Positions 44,732 through 55,210 are shown, numbered from the stretch's first letter. The stretch: 64,000 bases of DNA from Rhodospirillaceae bacterium (GCA_018401495.1 JAGYJX010000011.1:124001-188000); one strand, 5' to 3'. The notes: generated by a model not told the origin, from the sequence alone. Numbers and translations: made by a program.

Positions 44732-46682
44732 TCACCCAGGGAGCGCCTTTGCAGTGCTGCGAGGCCGGCGGCACCCGTCCTGGATCAGTCGCCGTACCGT
44801 CGCTTCGCTGACCTGGAGAACGGTCGCGGCCTCGTCCAGCGTCACCTCGCCGCGCTCGGTGCGCTCGCCTTCGCGGTAGGCGGGGATGCCACGATGGTTG
44901 CGCAGGCTGCATACCCTGGAGCGGGTCCATCGCTTTGCCGCGGCCGGTTGCCTTGCCGGCCCGATTGGGGACCGACGCAATGGCCATGTCCAGGCAGTTG
45001 CCGTGCGAGTGCGGTGACCAGGGCGACCACATCGGCGTCGGTTCCCCAGCGGTGCTGACCCACGCGGTTCTTGCGCACGCGCAGCGCGTGTGGTTGCCGC
45101 CGGCCCACCGGATTCGGGGCGAGGGCGTCGTCCTCCACCCGCACCACGATCTCCTCGATCAGGGTGCGGATGATCCACTCGCGCGTCGCCGGCGTCGCGC
45201 CGGGACTGTGCCGGAGCGCTCTCGACGTCGGCGCCGAGTGCCAGCAGTCGGTCCCTCTGCGCTTCGGTGACCGCTGTGTGCGAACTCACCGCCACCGCAT
45301 CGCGCTCGTCCTCCAGCGCCCGCACGGCGATCAGACGGTCGTTCCAGCGGCGTTCCAGCTCGCCGGCCACCAGGCGGTTGTCGGGATCGACAGCGTCGTA
45401 TTGCCGCCGCGCCCGGGCAGCTTCGTAGCGTGCCTGCTCGAGGGCCAGCTCGACCTGGCGGCGCTTCTCCGCACTCTCGACGCTGTGCCTCGGGGCGCCG
45501 ATCGCCGCCTCGACGCCGAGCGGCTGGAGCCGCTCGACGACCTCGTTGCCCACCGCGCGATCGATCCGCATGCCGCCGAACGAGATGCAGCGGTCACCGC
45601 CGTGGTTGAGGTGACCGCCTTTGCAATGATAGCGCCCGGCGCTGCCGTTCTCGCCGCTGTAGGCGACATGCAGCTTTCGCCCGCAATGCCCACACCGCAG
45701 GAGACCGGCCAGCAGAGCTTCACCGCGGCGCACCGAGCCGCGGCCCAGGAAGCTCTTGCCGTTGGCGTTGTCGCTGATCAGACGCTGGTTCCTCTCGAAC
45801 TCCGCCCAGCCAATGTACCCCTCGTGGTGGTCGCAGATCAAAACCTCCCAGTCGTCGCGATCGCTGCGGAACCGCGCAACGCGCTTGCGGCCGGCCTCGA
45901 TGGTCACCCGGCTGCCGGTGCGCCCGAACGCATAGGCGCCCGCATACACCGGGTTGGTCAGCATGTGGTGGAGGGTGTTGTAGACCGGCAGCTTCCAGAC
46001 GACCCTGCGTCCCTCCGGGCCGTACTCGGTGGCCGGCAGCGGCAGCCCGCTCTGGCGCATCACGATGCACCTGCCGCACGCTCTGCAGTTCGGTGAACTT
46101 GGCGAATGCCAGGGCGATCGCCTCTTGCACCCGTCGATCGGATCCTTCTCGATGCGGTCATGGGCACTCTTCCAGTAGCCGGTCGCCACCGTGAGGAACA
46201 GTTCGCCACGACGCGCCTTCTGCTGAAGCTTCCAGCGAGCGCTGGCGGAACAGCGACAGCTCCATCTCGCTCATCGTTCCCTTCATGCCGAGCAGGAGCC
46301 GGTCGTTGGGGTGCCGCGGGTCGTACACACCGTCCTCGTCGACGATCAGCGTGCCGACCAGGCCGCAGAACTCAGCAGCGTGTGCCAGTCGCGCCCGTTG
46401 CGAGCGAGCCGCGAGGCCTCGATCGACACCACGGCACCGACCCGGCCCTCGCAGATGGCGGCAAGCAACCTCTCGAAGCCGGGGCGGGCCACACCGGAGC
46501 CGGAGCGGCCGAGATCGTCGTCGATCCACCTCCACGGTGGCCCAGCCCAAGGCACGGGAGCGATCCGCCAGGCCATACTGCCGACGCCGGCTCTCGTGGT
46601 TGTTCGGGACCTGATCGCTGGTCGACTGCCGCACGTAGACCACGGCGTCGCGCGCAAGATGCTCAGGCGTGATCTTGGTCAT
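44732..46682 (-). pseudogene. large serine recombinase, several frameshifts
   Basis: Site-specific recombinase readable only by joining frames. The N-terminal catalytic domain starts MTKITPEHLARDAVVYVRQS with the nucleophile Ser in YVRQST, continues DDLGRSG and EASRLARNGRDW, then MSEMELSLFRQR. A recombinase domain follows (VVWKLPVYNTLHHMLTNPVYAGAYAFGR), a zinc ribbon (LRCGHCGRKL ... YHCKGGH), a coiled coil (45300-45500) and a helix-turn-helix near the C-terminus (TLDEAATVLQVSEATVRRLI). At least four frame changes occur (near 46590, 46370, 46190-46130 and 45200). They may be errors or true decay. Confidence 0.75.
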
Positions 46683-46861
46683 CGCCGACCCCTCCGCTGC
46701 TCGGGGTCACCACCACGGCCTGCGGTGATGCAAAGATCCGCCGCCTCCGCCAGCAGCATCTGCAGCAGAGCCGTCAAGTTCCTCTGCAGCTCGACTGGAA
46801 GTTCCGCGATCGGCAGCGCTTCGTCGAACAGGTCCTTCTGGAGTGTGCGTCCACCTCTCAT
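46679..46861 (-). CDS. small protein preceding the serine recombinase
   Basis: 60-aa protein (begins MRGGRTLQKDLF, with ELPVELQRNLTALLQMLLAEAA, predicted helical). Its stop overlaps the recombinase start (ATGA), so the two are coupled. I do not recognise a domain; an accessory role in recombination or its control is only inferred from position. Confidence 0.5.
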   Translation of the reverse strand: MRGGRTLQKDLFDEALPIAELPVELQRNLTALLQMLLAEAADLCITAGRGGDPEQRRGRR

Positions 46862-47163
46862 CTTGGTCTCCCTTGCGCCGGGATGATGTTCCCGGGCATG
46901 AGATCATGAGAGCGTCGACGAGCGCGCGAAGGTCGAATAACCTCTCGACCGACAATCGCGGATGCTGGACAAGCTGGTCGCTGGCACAGACCGACTCGGT
47001 CATCAGGACGGCAGCAATGCCAGCGTCCGATCGGCTGCCGGACGATGAAATACTCCGCTCCACCGTGACGTCGCCGGCCAACCGCGACGACCATCTCGCC
47101 GCTGCGTGGGTGGAACGGATAGTGGATCGGACCTCAAATGCCGGACACCCGGCACTATGACGC

Positions 47164-47581
47164 TGCTTCGACCGGCAGCCGGCAAGTCGCATCTGGCGAT
47201 CGCCATCGCGCGCGCTGCATCCGCGCCGGCGCCCGCGGCCGCTTCTGCAACGTTGTCGTACCTGGTGAACCGCCTCGGGCCGAGGCCCGGGCCGGCCGGC
47301 AGGGCCGCATGGCCGACACCCTGTCGCGCGTCGACTTCATCGTCCTCGACGAGCTCGGCTACCTGCCGTTCGCGCAGTCCGGCGGCCAGCTGCTGTTCCA
47401 CCTGATCAGCCGTCTCTACGAGCAGACCTCGATCCTGGTCACCACCAACCTCGCCTTCGGCGAATGGCCGTCGGTGTTCGGCGACGCCAAGATGACCACC
47501 GCACTCCTCGACCGGCTGACCCACCACTGCGAGATCGTGGAGACCGGCAACGACAGCTGGCGCTTCAAGAACCGCGCCTGA
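47164..47581 (+). pseudogene. istB: istB 3' part, frameshifted
   Basis: Resumes at [11 protein letters not shown] of the Walker A region and runs through [16 protein letters not shown] (Walker B) and [14 protein letters not shown] to the normal C-terminus WRFKNRA. At least two frame changes lie between 47215 and 47310. Together with 44270-44596 it would make a full-length IstB of about 250 residues. Confidence 0.85.
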
Positions 47582-47601
47582 ACAACCTCACGGGAACGCC
47601 A

Positions 47602-47654
47602 GCATCGGCGCTGCCACCGCTCCGCCTACGGCTCCGCGGTGGCAGCGCCGATGC
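47602..47654 (+). terminator. 19-bp perfect hairpin after istB
   Basis: GCATCGGCGCTGCCACCGC (47602-47620) pairs exactly with 47636-47654 around a 15-nt loop, 21 bp after the istB stop. It probably ends istAB transcription, or protects the element from readthrough; no T tract follows. Confidence 0.5.
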
Positions 47655-47780
47655 CACCTCAGACCCAGCCGCAGAGGGGTCCCTTTTGCACGCCGATCCG
47701 GGGTCCCGTTCCGGCGCATGTAGCTGACGCGTCAAGTTGTCCGGTATCTGTAGCGCGTGATCTGTCCGCTTCCGTTGAAG

Positions 47781-47837
47781 AGCCCAGTGGGCCAGCCGGA
47801 GGTCGCCGTAGGCGGCCGTAGGCTGGCCCACTGGGCT
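47781..47837 (-). terminator. 17-bp hairpin in ISNCY-like copy 2
   Basis: Same perfect stem as in copy 1, AGCCCAGTGGGCCAGCC with its complement, here around a 23-nt loop. It follows the transposase stop by 16 bp. Confidence 0.5.
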
Positions 47838-47853
47838 GGCGCGTCGAAGCGGT

Positions 47854-49027
47854 TCACGCGGCCATGTCGGTCTGTTCCTCTTTGAGAGGCGGGAAGTCGG
47901 CGATGCGGTGCGGTCCCCAGAACAGGGCGATGGCGCCATCCGGGTACTCGTTCAGGCGGACCTTGGCGCGCACGAAGTGCGGGCGCAGGCGGCTCGGCGG
48001 GATTTGCAGGATACGGCCTTTCCAGCGCACGGTGTTGTCGTTGCCGACCTGGCGGTAGTCCTGGACGCACATGGCGTCTCGCCAGGCATCCTCATCGATC
48101 GCCACGAAGGCGGTGCCGGCTCCTTCGGCGGCGACCGCGAAGCGGGCGTTGTAGTCCGCAATGTAGGTCTCGGCGATCCAGCGGTTGGCGGCCGCTGCGG
48201 TGGTGATCCCGGCGAGCCGCAGTTCCTTGGGCAGGCGATCCTGCAGCGTGCGGAAGGCGCGTTCCGAGCGGCCGCGCGCCTCCGGAGAGTAGGCCGCGAT
48301 ATGATGGATGCCGAGTTCGGCCAGCGCCCGCCCAACCTGGGTGAGCACCGTCTTGGAGACCATCTCGCCAGCCTTCGGGGTGTAGAAGTAGTGGCTGCCG
48401 CGATCGGTGTGGAGCTCGTGGAACAGGCCGCGCCGCTCGAGCACCTCGCCCAACCCCCGAAGGCTCGACGCGGTGCCTTCTTCCTCGACCAGGAAGGCCG
48501 AGTAGATCGCGCTGGTCGCGTCGTCCAGGGTGACCACCAGATCGTATTCGCGCGCGTCGCCTGAGAGCCACGCAAAGCGCGAGGCGTCCTGATGCAGCAT
48601 CTCCCCCGGCAGCGCACGCCGCGGCCGCTTGCGGCGGTGCGCCGAGCGCCGAGGCGCCGGCCTCACCAAGCCCGCCGCCTGAAGGTTCACACGGGTCACC
48701 GTGTAGCCGAGCTTGTAGTTGTGACGCTTCACAAGCTGCTCGTGAAGTGCTTCACCGTGAAGTCGCTGTAGCGCTCCTGGTAAAGCCCTAGCATCCGCGC
48801 GATCTCAACCGGTGAGGCCCGGCGGCTCGACGGCTTGCCAATCCGACGGTCGACCAACCCCGCCGGACCCTCGTCGCGAAGCCGATCCCGCCAGCGCCGG
48901 AACGTCCGCTCCGACACGCCGAGCATCTGAGCCGCCTCCAACTGGCTCAGATCACCACGTTCATGGCGATCAGAAGCGCTTCAAATCGCAACTGACGTAC
49001 CCCTTGCAGCACTCGTGCCCGGTTCAT
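47854..49027 (-). pseudogene. ISNCY-like transposase, two frameshifts
   Basis: Nearly identical to the intact 391-aa enzyme at 17352-18527. One base is missing near codon 20 (a GG reduced to G before the ATCGCC segment) and one C is missing near 48745 in the CACTTCCACGAG region. The length is 1174 nt against 1176 in the intact copy. Some other positions also differ, for example in the first 40 codons, so this is an older or separately acquired copy. Confidence 0.88.
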
Positions 49028-49266
49028 CCACGCCCCCTGATTGGAGCGGTTCAAAAACCGGACATTTCACGAGCTACAAAATCCGGACAGATCGTGAGTC
49101 AGCCACACTGGTCGACGGCGCCACTGGCTTGGCGAGCCCGGTCGTGCAAGGATCCCCGTGACGTTGGCCTGGGCGGTTGCTCCAGGATCAGGCTTATGCC
49201 CGCCACAACGCCTGCTCGACACCCGCAGCCCAGCCGGCCCCGCTGGCCCGGCGACGGCGGGCCGAG

Positions 49267-51259
49267 ATGATCACGACGTCGATCATCGGCGTGCTGCCAT
49301 CACTTGCGGCGGCGGCGAGCGGTGGCGCCGCGACCCTGGCGGCTTACCTGCTCGCGCACCTCTATCTCCCGGTCCCATGGCTCGGCAGCGCGGCCGGTGT
49401 GGTGGCCGCGACGGCCACGGCCACGGCAATTTTCACGATCTACCTGATCGAGCCCCGGCTCGTGCGGGTGACGCTGGGCGCGGGTGCGGCGTCCCTGATG
49501 CTGGCGCTCGGGTTCCTGCTGGACTGGCCGCGGCGCTCTGGCCCTGGAACAGCCGTTGGTCCGCGCCATGGCCGCCGAGCATCCAGCGGTCATGGCGCTG
49601 GTGCGATCCGGTGCGGCCAGTCTGCTGGCGGCGTCGCTCTCGGCGGTCGTCGTTCTGCGCACCGCCAAGGGACGACGCCCCGCGCCCGGCCGTCGAACCC
49701 CCAGCGACGGGCCATACACCGCGGGGTGGATGGGCGCAGCGGAGCAGCGCGCGCTGTTCGGCACCGATGACGGCGTGATCGTCGGCCAGTTCGCCGACGG
49801 CGGATTGATGCGGTTCCGCAGCGACGGCCATATCGCCACGATCGCGGGAACCCGGGTCGGCAAGGGTGTGTCCGCCGCGATTCCCAACCTGCTCAGCTAC
49901 CCCGGCAGCGTCATCGTGTTCGACCCCAAGGGCGAGAACTATCTCGTAACCGCCCGGGCCCGACGGGCCCGGGGCCGGCGTGTCTATCTGCTGGACCCGT
50001 TCGCCAGGGCGGCGGCCTTGTCAGCGGGAGCCGTGATCGAGGACCGGATCGATGTTCTGGGCCTCATCGATCCGTCAGCGCGCGAGGTGGTCGCCGACGC
50101 CGCCATGTTCGCCCTCCTGTGCGCCACGCAGCGCCAAGGCAGCGCCTCGGCCGGCGCCGAGGGTCACTACTTTGACCAGGAGGGCATGGACCTGATCCGC
50201 ACCCTGCTGCTGTTTCTGGTGTGCGCCTGCGACGACGAGCTGGCCTCGGCCGGCGTGCGCGAGCGCAGCGTACGGTCCCTGCGCGAGCTCTGCACGCGCG
50301 ACCACGAGAGCCTGTTGACCCTGATGCAGGAGCTGCGCCACCTCACGCGCATCGCGTCGGGCGTGGTCGCCCGGTCGGCGGACGCGTTCGCCAAAATGCA
50401 TTTCCGCCAATGGGGCGGGGTGATCGGCACCAGCAAGGAGTTCACCAACTGGCTTGCGGACCCGGCGGTGGCGGACGCCCTGTCGTCAGACGCGCAGTCG
50501 TCGGACGGCGTCGACGTCGAGGCTGTACTGGCGGGCAAGGCCGATCTGTACATCGTGGCCCCTTTCGACATGCTGCAGGTCTATCGTCCCCTGCCGAGGG
50601 TGTTGATCGGCATGCTCCTCACCCAGCTTCAGCGCCGCACGGCCGGTTCCGAGATCCTGGTGATGATCGACGAGGTCCCGCAGCTCGGCTACGTGGCGCC
50701 GATCGAAGCCGCGGTGTTTGCCGCGGCAGGGTACGGCGCCCGGCTCTGGTTGCTGATCCAGGATCACGACCGGTTCCGCGCCGTGTACGGTCGCGAGCGG
50801 GCTGAATCCATCCTCAACATGATGGCGATGATCCAGGTCTTCACCGTCTCCGGCACGGCCGCCAAGGGTGTCGCCGAGGCGCTCGGCGAAACCACCATCA
50901 TGCGCCGCTCGGAGGCCGCCTCATCCGGATCCCAGCACCGCGGGCTGGACGTGGTCGGCCATCGCTCCGACGGCATCAACGTCAGCCACGGCGAGCACAA
51001 CCGGCACCTCATGACCGCCGAGGAAATCAACCGGCTGGGAAATGACCAGGCCATTCTTCTCGTCCGCGGCCATCGACCGGTACAAGCGCGCCGCGTCAGG
51101 TACCACGACCACACCGCCTTCGGTGCCTGCTTCGACAGGAACCCCTTGCACACCGGGACGCAGGGAACCTGGGAGGAGACCGCCGAGGGTGCGGCCGTGT
51201 GTGAGGCGCTGGCGGATCGCCGAGCCGCGATTCGAGCGGCCCGCGTCACAAGCGGCTGA
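49267..51259 (+). CDS. VirD4/TraG-type coupling protein
   Basis: Type IV secretion coupling ATPase, 663 aa after repair, expected in the inner membrane, where it links a relaxosome to the conjugation channel. The N-terminus has hydrophobic segments (about residues 1-90 and 105-125). The ATPase domain shows Walker A GTRVGKGVS (about 205), then NLLSYPGSVIVFDPKGEN, Walker B ILVMIDEVPQLGY (about 470) and LLIQDHDRF. One extra base near 49535-49545 splits the frame; its removal gives exactly 664 codons. Start ATG at 49267 is the first good one; an upstream in-frame start at 49177 would add 30 residues. No relaxase, VirB or other transfer gene is visible around it. Confidence 0.88.
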
Positions 51260-51591
51260 GAAGGCCCTCTCGCGCAGCGCGTCGACGAAGGCACCGGGTT
51301 GCGCCAACGCCGCCATGGCCTGCCCGCTGATGGCGGCTTGGTCAGGGTCGGCGCGGCGTCGGGCGAGGGTGAGGCAGCGGCGAGGGTGAGGCAGCGGCGA
51401 GGGTGAGGCAGCGGCGAGACGAGGCCGGCAGCCGAGGCCACTGGCAGCCAGGCCACTGCGCGGCGCCACGCCACCCTGGCGCCCGGCTGTTGGGCGGAAG
51501 CGCCGGATCGTCAAGCGGGAGGCGCTCAGGCTGGCTCTTGCCGCGACCCCACCGGAACCCTTAGGACAGTCGCACCTGGGAAGGGTTGGAG
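51260..51591. other. intergenic region with 17-bp tandem repeat
   Basis: No gene is supported in these 332 bp. At 51362-51418 the unit GGCGAGGGTGAGGCAGC occurs three times head to tail plus six bases of a fourth. 17 is not a multiple of three, so a coding function is unlikely. It may be slippage-generated. Confidence 0.7.
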
Positions 51592-53020
51592 ATGGGGATG
51601 CGGCCGCCGCTCTGTGTCGATCTCGACGGCACGCTGATAAAGACCGACCTGTTGTACGAATCGCTGCTGGCGGCGCTGCGGCGGCGTCCCTGGATTGTCT
51701 TTGCGCTGCCGATCTGGCTGCTTTCGGGCAGGGGCGCACCTGAAGGCGCGGGTGCTCGATGCCGCCGCCGACGGCGTCGATATCGACACACTCCCGCTGA
51801 CCGACGACTTGGTCGATTACCTCCGGGCCGAGAAGGCGGATGGTCGCCGGATCGAGTTGGTGTCGGCGTCCGACCGCCGGATCGTCGACCGGGTCGCTGT
51901 CCGGGTCGGGGTGTTCGACGACGCGCTCGGCAGCGACGGGACGACCAACCTGAAGGGTGCGGCCAAGGCCCGCGTCCTGATCGACCGGCATCCGGACGGC
52001 TTCGTGTACGCGGGCGACGCCCGCGCCGACCTGGCGGTGTGGGACCGCGCGGCTGGCGCCATCCCCGTCAACGCGGCGCTCGCCTGGCGCGACGCGGTGG
52101 CGGCACGGGCGCCGATCGAGGCCGAGTTCGGTGCCGCGCCGCGCATCCTTCCGGCGCTGCTGCGCGCGCTGCGCCCGCACCAATGGGCGAAGAACGGGTT
52201 GATCCTGCTGCCGCTCCTGCTGACCCGGGCCTACGAGGATGCGGCAATTGTGCTGGCGGCGGTGGCGACGGTCGCGCTGTTCTCGATCGCGGCCAGCGGG
52301 ACCTACCTGCTGAACGATCTGCTCGACCTGTCGGCCGACCGCTCGCACCCAAGCAAGCGTGACCGGCCGCTGGCGTCCGGCGCCCTGCCTCTACCGGTGG
52401 CGATCATGCTGGCGCCGGCGATGATCGCGATCGGCCTGGTCGGAACGCTGGTGGTCGATGTCAACGTGTTCCTCTGCCTCGGCGTCTACCTCGCGCTCAC
52501 GCTCGCCTACTCCTTCGGACTCAAGACCCAACCGGTCATCGACGTGCTGACGCTCGGCGCGCTGTTCACCCTGCGTCTGCTCGCCGGTCACCTGCTGGTC
52601 GACGCCGGCGTACCGGCCTGGCTGCTGGTGTTCAGCATGGCGTTCTTCACCAGCCTCGCCCTGGTCAAGCGCCTGACCGAGGTGCGCGGGCTCGAGGAGC
52701 GCGGCCTGATCTCGATTCCCGGACGCGGCTACCGCGCCGGTGACGGGCGGTTCGTGCTGGTGCTCGGACTGACCACCGGCGTCGCCTCGGTGCTTATCTT
52801 CATGATCTACCTGGTCGCCGACCCGGTCCACATGGTCCGGCTGGCGGATCCGGAATGGCTCTGGGTCGTGCCGGCGGTGCTCGGCTGGTGGCTGCCGAGG
52901 GTATGGCTCCTGGCCGAGCGCGGCCAGATGCACGACGACCCGGTGGCGTTCGCGCTCAAGGACCGCGCCAGCCTGGCGCTCGGCGGCATCGCCCTCCTCG
53001 CCGTGCTGGCCGCCGGATGA
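51592..53020 (+). CDS. HAD-UbiA prenyltransferase fusion
   Basis: Membrane protein of 475 aa after repair. The N-terminal 170 residues form a HAD-type hydrolase domain (CVDLDGTLIKTD, LVSASDR, VYAGDARADLAVW). The C-terminal 290 residues form a UbiA-family prenyltransferase with about eight hydrophobic helices, first motif NDLLDLSADRSHPSKRDRP and a second near YSFGLKTQPVIDVL. Such fusions, related to decaprenyl-phosphate phosphoribosyltransferases, are usually tied to polyprenyl-linked sugar metabolism; the substrate here is unknown. AAGGG lies 6 nt before the ATG. An extra G in the run at 51725-51730 splits the frame; removing it gives exactly 476 codons. Confidence 0.85.
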
Positions 53021-53163
53021 CGGGGGTGCGTCCCTCGAGCCAGCGCGGAGCGGGGCCAACCTGAACCTCCCAGGGTCCGGTTGGCGCCACCAGCGGCCGC
53101 AAACCCGGCGCACCTCGGTCAAAGGTCGACGGAACTCGGCGGTTTCGGGTGGCGATGCGACGT

Positions 53164-53445
53164 TCAGACCGCGGCCTTGGTCCACGGCACCCGTCTGCCG
53201 AGTTCAGACGGCCACATGATACCGGAGCGTCCGTCGGCGTCCGGATCCAGAAAGACGATTCCCGCTTCCTGCAGAGTGTAGCGCAGGATCCGCAGGGTGG
53301 CGCGCTTCGGGGTATGGTTGCCCCGCTCGAAGTACTGGATCGTCTTCTTGCTGACGTCGCTCGCGCGGGCGAGGTCATCCTGATGCCATTCCAAGACAGC
53401 CCGCGCCGCCTGACACTGAGAAGGCGAAAGAATGTCGTCCATCAT
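53164..53445 (-). CDS. small XRE-family HTH protein
   Basis: 93-aa DNA-binding protein. The helix-turn-helix runs through QCQAARAVLEWHQDDLARASDVSKKTIQYFERGNHTP in two parts (about residues 8-45), followed by a short tail containing IVFLDPDADGRSG. This is the common stand-alone phage/plasmid-type regulator. Start placed at the first of a Met-Met pair; the open frame extends further upstream to 53538 but the added part looks non-coding. Its target is unknown; no phage gene is adjacent. Confidence 0.75.
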   Translation of the reverse strand: MMDDILSPSQCQAARAVLEWHQDDLARASDVSKKTIQYFERGNHTPKRATLRILRYTLQEAGIVFLDPDADGRSGIMWPSELGRRVPWTKAAV

Positions 53446-53762
53446 CTCGTGATACGCGTTGAACACGGCTCCAGAGCCGGCATCAAGAGTTCCGGCGACG
53501 TCGCTTCTACGCAAATTCGAGAAGCTTGGCCACACCATCCGGCGCGACGTTGATCCGCACTCTGGATCCGCCCCCTGGACGAGACAACGGCCAGCGCACC
53601 GGGCCGTACGCGTTGACCCTCAGACGGTTTCCGGACGATGCGCACAGGACCCCGGGCGCCTTGCGGGGTCGCACGACACCGACACGCTGCGCTGCGAGAC
53701 GCGACGTCAGCCGCCGCGGATCGAGCCCGGGCGGAGACGTGGGCTGTGCGGCGTCGCCCGGA
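53446..53762. other. no recognisable gene
   Basis: I see no supported gene, RNA or repeat here between the XRE gene and the target duplication of the IS256 copy. Presumably it holds the XRE promoter and the end of a gene lost by rearrangement. Confidence 0.5.
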
Positions 53763-53770
53763 CCGGGCCC
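53763..53770. repeat. 8-bp IS256 target duplication, left
   Basis: CCGGGCCC directly precedes the element and is repeated at 55203-55210 directly after it. Eight bp is the usual IS256 duplication size. Confidence 0.88.
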
Positions 53771-55202
53771 GGTCGTGTCCCTCGGCGTGGTGTAGCAGGC
53801 GGCTGGTCGCCGCGATCTCCGGCAAGGTGCCGTGCTGCGGTCAGCCGGCGAGTTCCGGCAGGCTGACGCCAGGATCATTGCCCATGGTCGCCATGGTTTC
53901 CAGGGTCATGTAGCGAGCGCGCTGGACGGCCCACTCGTCGTTCTGCTCGAGCAGGATGGCGCCAACCAGGCGGATGATAGCGGCTTCGTTGGGGAAGATG
54001 CCGACGACCTCAGTGCGGCGCTTGATCTCGCCGTTCAGCCGCTCCAGCGGGTTGGTGCTGTGCAGCTTGGTGCGGTGCTGGGCCGGGAAGGTCATGTAGG
54101 CCAGCACGTCGGCCTCGGCCTCGTCCATCAGGGCGGCGAGCTTCGGCAGCTTGGCGCGGAGCTGGTCGGCGACGCGGCGCCACTGCGCCCGGGCGGCCTC
54201 GGCATCGTTCTGGGCGAAGGCGGTGGCGACGAAGGCGGATACCACTCGCCGGCCGCTCTTGCCGGCATGGGCGAGAGCGTTGCGCATGAAGTGGACCCGG
54301 CAGCGCTGCCAGGTCGTGGCGAGGACCTTGGCGACGGCCGCCTTGATGCCTTCGTGGGCGTCGGAGACCACCAGCTTGACGCCGCGCAGCCCGCGCCGGG
54401 CCAGCTTGCGCAGGAAGCCGGTCCAGAAGGTCTCGGCCTCCGACGGCCCGATGTCGAGGCCCAGCACCTCGCGCCGGCCGTCGGCGTTGACGCCGACCGC
54501 GACGATCACCGCCACCGAGACGACCCGGTTGATCTGACGGAGCTTCACGTAGGTGGCGTCGATCCAAAGGTAGGGCCAGTCGCCCTCGATCGGGCGATCG
54601 AGGAAGGCGTGCACCCGCTCGTCGATCTCCTCGCACAGCCGGCTGACCTGGCTCTTGGAGATCCCGGTCATGCCGAGCGCCTTGACCAGGTCGTCCACCG
54701 AGCGCGTCGAGATGCCCTGGATGTAGGCCTCCTGGATCACCGCCGTCAGCGCCTTCTCGGCCATCCGCCGCGGCTCCAGGAAGCCCGGGAAGTAAGAGCC
54801 GGTCCGCAGCTTCGGGATCCGCAGCTCCACCGTGCCGGCACGGGTCTGCCAGTCACGGTCGCGGTAGCCATTGCGCTGCGCCAGCCGCTCGGCACTCTTC
54901 TCGCCGTAGCCGGCCCCGGTCAGCGCGCCGACCTCCAGCTCCATAAGCCGCTCGGCGGCAAACCCGATCATCTCGCGCAGCAGATCGGCGTCGGGGACTT
55001 CTCCACCAGCGTGCGCAGGCTCATCATCGCGTCGGTCATCGTCGGTCCCTTCGGTTCAGGTTGCGGTCGCAACTCAACCCTACCGGAGATCCGTCGATGA
55101 CCACTCACGCGGGCCCGCCCGCCCGCTACAGCGCTCATGTGAAAAGCGCGCGGGCGGGCGAGCCCGCTACCGCCGAGCTACACCATCACCAGGGACGTGA
55201 CC
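53771..55202 (-). mobile_element. IS256-family element, copy 2
   Basis: 1432 bp, nearly identical to copy 1 (40867-42299) and in the opposite orientation. The terminal repeats GGTCGTGTCCC and the complement of GGTCACGTCCC are intact, and an exact 8-bp duplication flanks it, so this insertion is in its original place. Confidence 0.95.
53841..55039 (-). CDS. IS256-family transposase (one base missing)
   Basis: Same 399-aa protein as at 41030-42229, with the catalytic residues in [19 protein letters not shown] and [13 protein letters not shown]. In codons 15-17 the run reads four C instead of five (plus-strand GGGG at about 54993), shifting the frame after 15 codons; the rest is open from 54971. 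Only a few substitutions separate the two proteins. Either a real inactivating slip or a base-calling error. Confidence 0.9.
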
Positions 55203-55210
55203 CCGGGCCC
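55203..55210. repeat. 8-bp IS256 target duplication, right
   Basis: CCGGGCCC, exact copy of 53763-53770. Confidence 0.88.

Larger units (their letters stand above)
44597..47163 (-). mobile_element. serine-recombinase element inserted in istB
   Basis: 2567 bp separate the two halves of istB. The ends carry imperfect inverted repeats, GCTTCATAATGCC at 44597-44609 and the complement of GCGTCATAGTGCC at 47151-47163 (11 of 13 match). The cargo is a large serine recombinase (44732-46682) and a small gene ahead of it (46679-46861), both on the minus strand. The two stretches outside these genes (44606-44731 and 46862-47150) show no convincing gene. Exact borders are inferred from the istB homology break and the repeats. 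Confidence 0.65.
42660..47718 (+). mobile_element. IS21-family element, interrupted
   Basis: Left end TGTTAATCGGCGTGG... and right end ...CCGGCGCA carry multiple terminal repeats of the type ATCGGCGTGNAAAANGGACCCC, as usual for IS21. The element contains istA (42772-44270) and istB, whose frame is split by a 2.57-kb recombinase element at 44597-47163. Its outer ends abut the hipA remnant on the left and, with no spacer, an inverted ISNCY-like copy on the right. No flanking duplication can be checked because both neighbours are mobile DNA. Confidence 0.82.
47719..49107 (-). mobile_element. ISNCY-like element, copy 2 (inverted)
   Basis: 1389 bp with the same ends as the copy at 17272 (TGTAGCTGAC at 47719; GTCAGCCACA ending 49107). 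The flanks show no duplication, so it has moved with, or been joined by, rearrangement. Its left end lies against the IS21 terminus. Two single-base losses disable the transposase frame. Confidence 0.88.

Noticed and set aside
46843..47160. 105-codon plus-strand frame beside the recombinase element
   Set aside because: No ribosome site, no recognisable domain, and overlap with the small coupled gene and the element end.
40867..55202. The two IS256 copies as a composite transposon
   Set aside because: The copies are in opposite orientation, which is compatible, but the second has its own 8-bp duplication and the first has none, so a joint 14-kb transposition is not supported.
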